Of a stretch of 15,925 bases of DNA, positions 1 through 5,235 are shown one piece after another. Both the position numbers and the translations under genes were made by a program. Source of the stretch: an uncultured Eubacteriales bacterium (GTDB lineage: Bacteria; Bacillota; Clostridia; Tissierellales; Peptoniphilaceae); contig UQFH01000019.1 of NCBI GenBank assembly GCA_900540185.1, forward strand, positions 1 through 15,925, given 5' to 3'. Within the stretch, counting starts at the first letter, position 1. Each line of letters opens with the position of its first letter. The notes under the pieces are model-generated. The model saw only the letters and a program-made list of their open reading frames with translations. It did not search any database and was not told the origin of the DNA.

Positions 1-56
1 CATCGCTGAAGGTACTCGGAGGGCGACCTCCCGGGAGATTAAGACGAAGCCGCACA
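1..56 (+). rRNA. rrf: 5S ribosomal RNA, 3' part (truncated by window start)
   Basis: The first bases match the 3' half of a bacterial 5S rRNA: a GCTGAAGGTAC segment corresponding to GCCGATGGTAG, a GGAGG-GCGA-CCTCC hairpin at the helix IV position, then GGGAGATTAAGACG corresponding to the GAGAGTAGG loop E strand. A GC-rich end that would pair with the missing 5' end follows. A rho-independent terminator comes within ten bases, as expected at the end of an rRNA operon. The 5' half is outside the window and the exact 3' end is uncertain by a few bases. Identification is from recalled 5S sequences. Confidence 0.8.
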
Positions 57-62
57 GTTTTT

Positions 63-90
63 GAGAAGATTTTATATCTTCTCTTTTTTT
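63..90 (+). terminator. Rho-independent terminator of the rRNA operon
   Basis: Perfect 8-bp stem GAGAAGAT (63-70) / ATCTTCTC (76-83) with a five-base loop, followed directly by seven T residues. It sits immediately after the 5S rRNA end. Confidence 0.9.
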
Positions 91-127
91 ATACATAAAA
101 TAATATGTTATTATATTTTTAGTCGAT

Positions 128-156
128 TTGCATTAAATTTTTGGTAGTGATATAAT
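128..156 (+). promoter_or_regulatory. Sigma-A type promoter for the exported Cys-rich protein
   Basis: TTGCAT (128-133), a 17-base spacer, and TATAAT (151-156) with a TG extension at 148-149 (extended -10). Predicted transcription start is near 163, giving a leader of about 50 bases before the start codon at 216. Confidence 0.75.
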
Positions 157-215
157 AAAAGTAGAAATATTAATATACATTTGCGCGACAGGATTTTATG
201 AAAGAAGGTAGTGTA

Positions 216-701
216 ATGAGGAGAAAAGCATTTTTGGTTGCGATAGTCGCTATATTGATTTGTTTTTCTTCCGTAGTTTTTGCGGGAGGAAAAGTGGATA
301 TGTTTTCAGAGGCGGAGAGATATGAAGATGCAATCAAGGAGTTTAAGAAGCTCAGAACTTTTTCGGAGAAGAAATTGGCAAAGCTTGCAAATATGGAACT
401 TTCAAAATTTAAGGAGTTCAGAAGGATAAAAAAAGACGATGAAATTCACGCTGTATCTCCGAGTGTTTTCAAAGTTATGGTATGTCCGAAATGTAAAGCC
501 GCAAGCATGAAATACATCGGCGAAAAGCATTTGGAGTATATATGTTTGGGAGAACAAAGAGCGTGCACAGAAAAAGCATATGGCACAGATTTAAAGTTTT
601 CAAGAACATGCCAAAACTATGCAAGATGTGAAAAGTGTTTATACACATATTCTGCGCAGTGGGAAGAAATAAAGTGGGACTGTCACGGATTTAATAATTA
701 G
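216..701 (+). CDS. Exported cysteine-rich protein of unknown function
   Basis: 161-residue protein with no family I recognise. The first ~23 residues are a classic Sec signal peptide: MRRK, a hydrophobic core, and a VFA cleavage motif before GGK. A charged, probably helical stretch follows (about 30-75, rich in Lys/Glu). The C-terminal half has eight cysteines: C90-x2-C93, C110, C117, C132, C138-x2-C141 and C156. Two CxxC knuckles suggest a zinc-ribbon fold, or disulfides once exported. The start at 216 is preferred over the in-frame ATG at 198: AGAAGG lies 7 bases upstream of 216 and that start gives a clean signal peptide. The gene is monocistronic, with its own promoter (128-156) and terminator (739-772), between an rRNA operon and the carD operon. 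No neighbour hints at a role. Confidence 0.8.
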   Translation: MRRKAFLVAIVAILICFSSVVFAGGKVDMFSEAERYEDAIKEFKKLRTFSEKKLAKLANMELSKFKEFRRIKKDDEIHAVSPSVFKVMVCPKCKAASMKYIGEKHLEYICLGEQRACTEKAYGTDLKFSRTCQNYARCEKCLYTYSAQWEEIKWDCHGFNN

Positions 702-738
702 TTTTTAATTTTTCGCGTGAGGTATATTATTATATGTT

Positions 739-772
739 AAAAAAGACGATTAGATGTATAATCGTCTTTTTT
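739..772 (+). terminator. Rho-independent terminator after the Cys-rich protein gene
   Basis: Stem with core GACGATTA (745-752) / TAATCGTC (759-766), loop GATGTA. It is flanked by an A-run and a six-base T-run that extend the stem, so it may act in both directions. Confidence 0.85.
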
Positions 773-883
773 ATTTTAAATGAATTGGGTATAAAATCGT
801 GTGAATTATGTTTTTATATTTACATTAATTTTATGTTATTTATTAATATTATATTCTGTAATTGTAACCGATATTAACCTTGT

Positions 884-912
884 TTGACTTTTAGTTGTTT
901 AATGGCTATAAT
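884..912 (+). promoter_or_regulatory. Strong promoter for the carD-yacL-ispD-ispF-mrp operon
   Basis: TTGACT (884-889), 17-base spacer, TATAAT (907-912): one mismatch from consensus. The predicted start near 919 leaves a leader of only about 15 bases, consisting mostly of the AGGGGGG ribosome binding site (920-926). I see no other promoter before the terminator at 4623, so it probably drives all five genes. Confidence 0.85.
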
Positions 913-933
913 ATATATTAGGGGGGATTGACT

Positions 934-1449
934 ATGTTTAAGATTGGAGATAAGGTAAGCTACCCGATGCATGGTGCGGGGACTATTACAGACATCAGTA
1001 TCGAGACTTTTTTAGGGGAAGAGAAGAAGTATTATACTATTAGTATTCCTGTCGGTTCGGTACAAGTAAAGGTTCCGGTGGACAACGCGGAGGAACTTGG
1101 GCTTCGAGATATTGTGAAGAATGATATGAAAGAAGATATCATAGAAACCCTTGAGGGGAAAAGGACGAAGATGCCTTCAAGTTGGACTCAAAGAAACAGG
1201 ATGAACATAAATAAGCTTAAGACGGGCGACATTATCGAGGTTGCATCAGTTGTAAGAAATCTTATGCTTCTTTCGAAGAAGAAAAATTTGGCGAGCGGCG
1301 ACAGAAAGATGCTCACGAATGCTACAAATTTACTTTTGTCGGAGCTTATTATGAGTTTTGATATTGATGAAGATGAAGCGATGAGAAGAATTAATCATTA
1401 TGTTTTCGAAAGTCGCGAAGAAGAAACGGGGGATGGTATTATTGAATAA
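934..1449 (+). CDS. carD: CarD/CdnL family RNA polymerase-binding transcription factor
   Basis: 171 residues, the usual size. The N-terminal part (about 1-60: FKIGDKVSYPMHGAGTI, then a beta-rich segment with YYTISIP and VKVPVDNAEELGLR) is the CarD/TRCF RNA polymerase-interacting domain, which contacts the beta subunit. The rest is the helical DNA-contacting domain, with the typical SWTQRNRMN and LASGDRKML segments. In characterised bacteria CarD/CdnL stabilises open promoter complexes, notably at rRNA promoters. The ATG at 934 is chosen over an in-frame TTG at 928 because AGGGGGG sits 7 bases before it. First gene of the operon; its 3' end overlaps the next gene by 17 bases. It lies about 880 bases downstream of an rRNA operon end. 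Confidence 0.93.
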   Translation: MFKIGDKVSYPMHGAGTITDISIETFLGEEKKYYTISIPVGSVQVKVPVDNAEELGLRDIVKNDMKEDIIETLEGKRTKMPSSWTQRNRMNINKLKTGDIIEVASVVRNLMLLSKKKNLASGDRKMLTNATNLLLSELIMSFDIDEDEAMRRINHYVFESREEETGDGIIE

Positions 1450-2569
1450 GGTTGCCAGGGGAATATTAAAATTTTTATTCTCCGCTATAGGCGGTGCAAT
1501 TGGATTTACCGTTATGAAGTTTGTGTCCGTGTTTATAATTGAATCACTCGGACCTTTTTCATTGGGAACTATTTATGTATTTTACGCAGTTGCTACACTT
1601 TTATTTGCAATTATTTTTTATTTATTATACGGTAGCTTAGAGCGTTTTGTCATAAGGGTTGTAAATTCAATTGACAATGATATAAAGAAACTGGGCGTTT
1701 TTGATTTTTTGGTTGGAGTTGTCGGACTTGTTGTAGGACTTTTAATTTCTGCGCTTATCGGCGTTTTGGTTTCCAAAATCGAAATTCCTTTAGTAACTAC
1801 GATTGTTACAATTTTTGTTTATGTTATTGTCGTTGCGACAAGTATGTCTATTTTTATAAGGAGAAAGGAAGAGTTTCGAAGAATTTTTGATTCTCTTAGA
1901 AATAAGCCGCAAAATACGAATGAGGCGGAGGTAAGAAACAAGGCGTTACTCCAAAATTCCAATATTTCGGGAAGTCTAAAAGTTGTGGACACTTCGGTTA
2001 TTATTGACGGACGAATTTTGGACATTATGGGAACAGGATTTATTGAAGGAGAGCTTATTATTCCGAGTTTTGTTTTGTCAGAACTGCAATATATTGCGGA
2101 CTCCGAGGATGCGGAGAGAAGAAACAGGGGAAGACGCGGACTCGATATGTTAAATGAGCTTCAGGTAAAATATCCTGACAATATTGAAGTTATGGAATAT
2201 GAAAAGCCGGAAAAAATGCCTGTGGATCTTACACTTTTACAGATGGCGGACGAGCTTGGCGGCGTTGTTCTTACAAACGATTATAATTTGAATAAAGTCG
2301 CAAAGGTTAAGGGCATAAAGGTTTTAAACATAAATGATTTGGCAAATGCCGTAAAGCCTGTGGTTTTGCCGGGAGAAAATATGACGGTAAAGATTACAGG
2401 TATCGGCACTGAAGAAGGTCAGGGTGTTGCTTATTTAAACGACGGCACGATGATTGTCGTTGAAAAGGCGTCTAAACTCGTTGGAGAAGTTGTTGAGGTT
2501 TCGGTTCAATCGGTACTTCAAACTTCTGCGGGAAGACTAATTTTTGCAAAGGTAAAAAATGATAGATAA
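1433..2569 (+). CDS. yacL: Membrane-anchored PIN and TRAM domain protein (YacL family)
   Basis: 378 residues from the ATG at 1433. Four predicted membrane helices (about 11-36, 44-66, 91-114, 119-142) precede a cytoplasmic part. A PIN nuclease domain (about 183-305) shows the acidic residues expected for metal binding: D186 in VVDTSVIIDGR, E217 in VLSELQ, and D283 in LTNDYNL. A C-terminal TRAM domain (about 314-374) suggests RNA binding. The layout matches Bacillus YacL, a putative membrane-tethered ribonuclease whose substrate I do not know. The start is uncertain: an upstream ATG at 1400 gives 389 residues, and a TTG at 1442 is possible. ATG 1433 follows the ACGGGGG run closely and gives a compact 17-base overlap with carD. 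The position just before ispD is the common Firmicutes arrangement. Confidence 0.9.
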   Translation: MVLLNKVARGILKFLFSAIGGAIGFTVMKFVSVFIIESLGPFSLGTIYVFYAVATLLFAIIFYLLYGSLERFVIRVVNSIDNDIKKLGVFDFLVGVVGLVVGLLISALIGVLVSKIEIPLVTTIVTIFVYVIVVATSMSIFIRRKEEFRRIFDSLRNKPQNTNEAEVRNKALLQNSNISGSLKVVDTSVIIDGRILDIMGTGFIEGELIIPSFVLSELQYIADSEDAERRNRGRRGLDMLNELQVKYPDNIEVMEYEKPEKMPVDLTLLQMADELGGVVLTNDYNLNKVAKVKGIKVLNINDLANAVKPVVLPGENMTVKITGIGTEEGQGVAYLNDGTMIVVEKASKLVGEVVEVSVQSVLQTSAGRLIFAKVKNDR

Positions 2570-3272
2570 TATGAAAGTGACCGCAATTATTGCGGCGGCG
2601 GGTTCAAGCAACAGAATGAAGTCGTCTATAAACAAAACATTTATAAAGATCGACGGACTTCCGGTTATAATGCACACAATTGACAAATTCCAGCGTTCGA
2701 ACTATGTCGATGAGATTGTTGTTGCGGCAAGAAAAGATGACATTGAATATTTAAAAACAGAAATTCTTCCGCTCGGCGACACTTCGAAAGTCATCGGAGT
2801 TGTCGAAGGCGGAGATACGAGACAGCAAACTATTGCAAACTGCCTTGAATTTTTGCCGGATGACACGGATATAGTTTTGACTCACGACGGCGCAAGGCCA
2901 TTTGTTCACGTCGAAACTATAGACGGTGCGCTTGATGACGTTTTAATTAACAGGGCGGTAGTTGTCGGGGTTCCCGTTAAGGACACAATAAAAAGTGTGA
3001 ACGATGACGGAAAAAATGTCGTGCATATCACGCCGAAAAGAAGTTTGCTTTGGGCGGCACAAAGTCCGCAAGTATTTTTTGCTGAGGATTTGAGACGCGC
3101 CTATTATTATTGTGAACTTGAAGGAATAGAGGGCACGGACGATTCGTCACTTGTTGAAAAACTTGGAATAGACGTGCATATGTTTCTTGGAACATACGAC
3201 AATATAAAGCTCACAACGCCGGAGGATTTGGTTTTGGCGAAGCTTTTTATAGATAATGGAGATGTTAAATGA
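2559..3272 (+). CDS. ispD: 2-C-methyl-D-erythritol 4-phosphate cytidylyltransferase
   Basis: 237 residues (E. coli IspD has 236). It transfers CMP from CTP to methylerythritol phosphate in the non-mevalonate isoprenoid pathway. Signature segments are present: the nucleotide-binding AAAGSSNRM loop (about 12-20), K27 region, LTHDGARPF (107-115), R161 in TPKRSL (equivalent to E. coli R157), and K217 in NIKLTTPEDL (equivalent to K213). The start at 2559 has AAAGG six bases upstream and overlaps the previous gene by 11 bases. An alternative ATG at 2571 lacks a ribosome binding site. The stop overlaps the ispF start (ATGA), so the two pathway genes are translationally coupled. Confidence 0.97.
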   Translation: MIDNMKVTAIIAAAGSSNRMKSSINKTFIKIDGLPVIMHTIDKFQRSNYVDEIVVAARKDDIEYLKTEILPLGDTSKVIGVVEGGDTRQQTIANCLEFLPDDTDIVLTHDGARPFVHVETIDGALDDVLINRAVVVGVPVKDTIKSVNDDGKNVVHITPKRSLLWAAQSPQVFFAEDLRRAYYYCELEGIEGTDDSSLVEKLGIDVHMFLGTYDNIKLTTPEDLVLAKLFIDNGDVK

Positions 3273-3745
3273 GAATTGGACACGGATATGATATTCATAT
3301 ATTCGATGAAGACAGGCCTCTTTACATTGGAGGCATAAAGATTAGAGATAACAACGGGCTTTTGGGTCATTCTGATGCAGATGTTTTGATTCATGCAATT
3401 ATGGACAGCTTGCTTGGAGCGGCGGGATTAAGAGACATCGGATATTATTTTCCGGACACGGATGATAAATACAAAGGTGTGGATTCAAAAGTTCTTTTAA
3501 AGGAAGTTATGAGAATGATTTCAGATGAAGGCTTTAAAATTGCTAATATTGATGCAACGGTAGTTATGGAAAAGCCGAAACTTAAAGATTATATAATGCC
3601 GATAAGAGAAAAGCTTGCAGAAGTTATGGGAATAAGCCTTTCTTCGATTAATGTGAAAGCGACTACAAATGAGAAGCAGGACGCAGTCGGAGAGGGAAAA
3701 GCTGTAGAAGTTTTTTCGGTGGCACTCATTGAGGAGGTAATATAA
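3269..3745 (+). CDS. ispF: 2-C-methyl-D-erythritol 2,4-cyclodiphosphate synthase
   Basis: 158 residues, the normal length. It cyclises CDP-methylerythritol phosphate to the cyclodiphosphate and is normally a trimer with an active-site zinc ion. The metal ligands D8, H10 and H42 are all visible (GHGYDIH and DADVLIHA), as are GLLGHSDAD, DIGYYFPDTD and the nucleotide-binding KATTNEK. The segment after this is unusual: where E. coli has LGFTGRGEGI, this protein has QDAVGEGKAV at the same length, so the Arg of the GRGEG motif is Glu. It overlaps ispD by four bases and its stop shares one base with the mrp start. Confidence 0.96.
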   Translation: MRIGHGYDIHIFDEDRPLYIGGIKIRDNNGLLGHSDADVLIHAIMDSLLGAAGLRDIGYYFPDTDDKYKGVDSKVLLKEVMRMISDEGFKIANIDATVVMEKPKLKDYIMPIREKLAEVMGISLSSINVKATTNEKQDAVGEGKAVEVFSVALIEEVI

Positions 3746-4524
3746 TGGCGTGCGGAGGAAATAATGCACCGCTTCAAAAGTGGGAAAATAATTTATCAAA
3801 TATAAAAAAAGTCATCGCTGTGACATCGGGAAAGGGTGGCGTTGGAAAAAGCGTTACCACAAGTCTTTTGGCGACAACACTAAATAAAAAGGGATATAAA
3901 GTCGGAGTGCTCGACTGCGACTTGACCGGTCCATCGATTCCGGAAATTTTTGGGATTGAGGAAAAAGTCTACGGCTCGGAAGAAGAAATTTTTCCGAATA
4001 AAACCGGAGAAGGAATAAAAGTCATGAGCATAAATCTTATGCTTCCAAACAAAACGGACCCTGTAATTTGGCGCGGACCGATTTTGTCGAATATTTTAAG
4101 TGATTTTTGGACAAAGATGAATTGGGGAGATTTGGATTTTCTTCTTCTCGACATGCCGCCAGGAACGGGAGATGTTCCGCTTACAATTTATCAACACTAT
4201 CCGGTGGACGGCGTTGTAGTTGTTTCAACTCCATCGAAGATGGCGTCTATTGCAGTTTTAAAAGCGTATGAAATGGCTCTAAGACTAAATCAAAATGTGC
4301 TTGGCGAAATTGAAAATATGAGTTACTATGAATGCAAAGAATGCGGGCACAGAGAATATCTTTTCGGAGAGAAGGAGCCGATAGAAAATCTCGAACTTTT
4401 GGGACAAGTTCCATTCGACCCGGAACTCGGAAGATTTATTGACGAAGGAAAAATCGAAGACACATATGTGATGGCTTATGATGAAATCGTCTCAAAAATA
4501 AAAGAAAAATTAAGTATTGATTAA
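3745..4524 (+). CDS. mrp: Mrp/NBP35-family Fe-S cluster carrier P-loop ATPase
   Basis: 259-residue cytosolic ATPase. It has the deviant Walker A SGKGGVGKS (28-36), a GPSIP motif (62-66), a Walker B region DMPPGTGD (136-143), and the C-terminal CxxC (C197-x2-C200 in YECKECGH) that bridges an Fe-S cluster in the ApbC/NBP35 dimer. A lone Cys near the N terminus (MACGG) may be the remnant of the N-terminal cysteine motif seen in some homologues. It probably delivers Fe-S clusters to client proteins. The terminal enzymes of the same isoprenoid pathway, IspG and IspH, are Fe-S proteins, which gives a plausible (inferred) reason for sharing an operon. GAGGAGGT lies six bases before the ATG. Last gene of the operon. 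Confidence 0.93.
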   Translation: MACGGNNAPLQKWENNLSNIKKVIAVTSGKGGVGKSVTTSLLATTLNKKGYKVGVLDCDLTGPSIPEIFGIEEKVYGSEEEIFPNKTGEGIKVMSINLMLPNKTDPVIWRGPILSNILSDFWTKMNWGDLDFLLLDMPPGTGDVPLTIYQHYPVDGVVVVSTPSKMASIAVLKAYEMALRLNQNVLGEIENMSYYECKECGHREYLFGEKEPIENLELLGQVPFDPELGRFIDEGKIEDTYVMAYDEIVSKIKEKLSID

Positions 4525-4581
4525 ATAAATGTTTAAAATGATAAAAAATGGATATATATAAGGTGACATTGTTTTTTTCAT
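4510..4581 (-). CDS. Possible 23-residue hydrophobic peptide (weak candidate)
   Basis: On the minus strand an AAGGAG (4595-4590) lies 8 bases before an ATG (4581-4579) that opens 23 codons ending in TAA. The peptide starts MKKTMSPYIYP and continues as a hydrophobic segment ending NIYLINT: a positive N terminus plus one possible membrane helix. It overlaps the last 15 bases of mrp in antisense. The ribosome binding site is partly sequestered by the hairpin at 4592-4621. Against it: AT-rich DNA readily encodes such peptides by chance, no good minus-strand promoter is visible, and a terminator-like hairpin lies just upstream. I would not annotate it without transcript data. Confidence 0.2.
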   Translation of the reverse strand: MKKTMSPYIYPFFIILNIYLINT

Positions 4582-4591
4582 TTTTTTATCT

Positions 4592-4621
4592 CCTTTTATT
4601 TAGCGCTTATGCGCATAAAGG
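4592..4621 (-). promoter_or_regulatory. Hairpin covering the ribosome binding site of the small minus-strand ORF
   Basis: On the minus strand CCTTTAT-GCGC (4621-4611) pairs with GCGC (4606-4603) and ATAAAAGG (4599-4592), with an ATAA loop and bulges of three and one bases (11 bp in all). The AAGG at 4595-4592 is in the stem, so the Shine-Dalgarno would be hidden. The same hairpin exists on the plus strand, where it could simply be part of the mrp 3' untranslated region. Confidence 0.25.
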
Positions 4622-4622
4622 A

Positions 4623-4660
4623 AAAAGCATCTGTAAGATTATTACAGGTGCTTTTATTTT
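4623..4660 (+). terminator. Rho-independent terminator of the carD-mrp operon
   Basis: 14-bp stem AAAAGCATCTGTAA (4623-4636) / TTACAGGTGCTTTT (4642-4655) with one G-T pair and a five-base loop, followed by ATTTT. It lies about 100 bases after the mrp stop. The flanking A and T runs make it potentially bidirectional. Confidence 0.85.
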
Positions 4661-4735
4661 ATGAAGAATTCTAGAACTATTAAAAATTATGTTTGTGTTA
4701 TAATGTATGATAAAATTTATTTAATGTAAATATTA

Positions 4736-4774
4736 GAAAAATAAAAGAACTGCTAAATTATCAGCAGTTCTTTT
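4736..4774 (-). terminator. Terminator of the predicted small RNA
   Basis: Perfect 12-bp stem AAAAGAACTGCT / AGCAGTTCTTTT with an 8-base loop (4755-4762). On the minus strand it is followed by ATTTTTC, a better U-tract than on the plus strand, where only the stem's own four T residues are available. Confidence 0.75.
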
Positions 4775-4829
4775 AAAATGACAAATGAGCATTTAGAGGG
4801 TAAAGTTTTCTCGTTCTATTTTCCCCTCT
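4736..4829 (-). ncRNA. Predicted small RNA of about 90-95 nt, unknown family
   Basis: A clear promoter on the minus strand (4836-4864) predicts transcription starting near 4829. The transcript would open with a hairpin made from ATTTAGAGGG (minus strand, 4833-4824) and its complement CCCTCTAAAT (4800-4791), enclosing a 23-base purine-rich loop (4823-4801). If transcription starts at 4829 about 6-7 bp of that stem remain. A short AU-rich linker follows, then a 12-bp rho-independent terminator (4774-4743) with ATTTTTC after it. No open reading frame with a ribosome binding site is evident inside. It does not match any RNA family I can recall; a preQ1-I riboswitch was considered and rejected. 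No gene follows the terminator on this strand, so a trans-acting small RNA is more likely than a leader. Confidence 0.5.
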
Positions 4830-4835
4830 AAATAC

Positions 4836-4864
4836 ATTATATAAAAATTTAAAAATATATTCAA
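4836..4864 (-). promoter_or_regulatory. Promoter of the predicted small RNA
   Basis: On the minus strand TTGAAT (4864-4859), a 17-base spacer, and a perfect TATAAT (4841-4836). The distance to the hairpin at 4833-4791 fits a start at about 4829. Confidence 0.65.
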
Positions 4865-4903
4865 GGACTACAGTTTTAAAAATAAATAGGATGGGTTATA
4901 GTC

Positions 4904-4932
4904 TTGACTAATATTTTAAAAACGTGCATAAT
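4904..4932 (+). promoter_or_regulatory. Plus-strand promoter, possibly for pepT
   Basis: TTGACT (4904-4909), 17-base spacer, CATAAT (4927-4932). Predicted start near 4939. No gene with a ribosome binding site follows until pepT at 5236, and no plus-strand terminator with a T-tract intervenes. A transcript from here would therefore be antisense to tRNA-Lys before entering pepT. It diverges from the small-RNA promoter; the two -35 boxes are 39 bases apart. Confidence 0.5.
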
Positions 4933-5022
4933 ATATTTATAGAGCGATATAATGCTTGAAAAAAATGTGCTTGCTCGCTGTTTATATAATTATGGTTTCG
5001 ATGTTTATGCATTTTATGCAAT

Positions 5023-5052
5023 AAAAAACGTCACAATCATAAGATTGCAACG
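5023..5052 (-). terminator. Terminator of tRNA-Lys
   Basis: On the minus strand a 10-bp stem CGTTGCAATC (5052-5043) / GATTGTGACG (5038-5029) with two G-T pairs and a TTAT loop, followed by six T residues (5028-5023). It starts 8 bases after the tRNA CCA end. Confidence 0.85.
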
Positions 5053-5059
5053 CAATGGT

Positions 5060-5135
5060 TGGTGCGCCATCAGGGATTCGAACCCTGGGCACCTTGATTA
5101 AGAGTCAAGTGCTCTACCAACTGAGCTAATGGCAC
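5060..5135 (-). tRNA. tRNA-Lys (anticodon CUU)
   Basis: 76 bases on the minus strand with the CCA end encoded (5062-5060). The acceptor stem is GTGCCAT / ATGGCGC with one G-T pair, the D-arm starts TAGCTCAGTTGGTAGAGC, and the T-arm contains GGTTCGAATCC. The anticodon stem CTTGA / TCAAG encloses loop CTCTTAA, so the anticodon is CUU, reading the lysine codon AAG. It is a single tRNA gene with its own promoter and terminator, convergent with mrp and divergent from pepT. Confidence 0.96.
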
Positions 5136-5156
5136 GTGTTTCATTCAACATTATTT

Positions 5157-5185
5157 ATTGTAACATATTAATTTTTAAAATGCAA
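5157..5185 (-). promoter_or_regulatory. Promoter of tRNA-Lys
   Basis: On the minus strand TTGCAT (5185-5180), 17-base spacer, TACAAT (5162-5157). The -10 box is 21 bases from the mature tRNA 5' end, leaving a short 5' leader for RNase P to remove. Confidence 0.75.
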
Positions 5186-5235
5186 GTGTTTTTTGCAAAA
5201 TTTTTAAAAATTTTTAATTTTTTTTGGAGGTTATT

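Larger units (their letters stand above)
4525..5059. other. Non-coding stretch between mrp and tRNA-Lys
   Basis: 535 bases, very AT-rich, with no convincing protein gene. In order it holds: a hairpin at 4592-4621 (see the minus-strand small ORF), the mrp terminator (4623-4660), an isolated TGtTATAAT at 4696-4704 without a good -35 box, a predicted minus-strand small RNA (4736-4829) with promoter 4836-4864, a divergent plus-strand promoter (4904-4932), a region with nothing I can assign (4940-5020), and the tRNA terminator (5023-5052). Confidence 0.7.

Noticed and set aside
198..215. ATG at 198 as the start of the Cys-rich exported protein
   Set aside because: It has a weaker ribosome binding site and puts acidic residues before the signal peptide. 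ATG 216 is better placed.
928..933. TTG at 928 as the carD start
   Set aside because: It lies against the Shine-Dalgarno sequence. ATG 934 has correct spacing and matches the family N terminus.
4548..4664. 38-codon plus-strand hydrophobic ORF after mrp
   Set aside because: No ribosome binding site, its sequence follows from T-rich DNA, and it runs through the mrp terminator.
4791..4833. preQ1-I riboswitch reading of the small-RNA 5' hairpin
   Set aside because: The loop and the 3' tail lack the conserved loop bases and A-rich pseudoknot strand, and no gene follows on that strand.
4952..5101. 49-codon plus-strand ORF downstream of the 4904 promoter
   Set aside because: Its second half is the antisense of tRNA-Lys and gives the familiar spurious RDSNPG-type translation. 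The ribosome binding site is poor.
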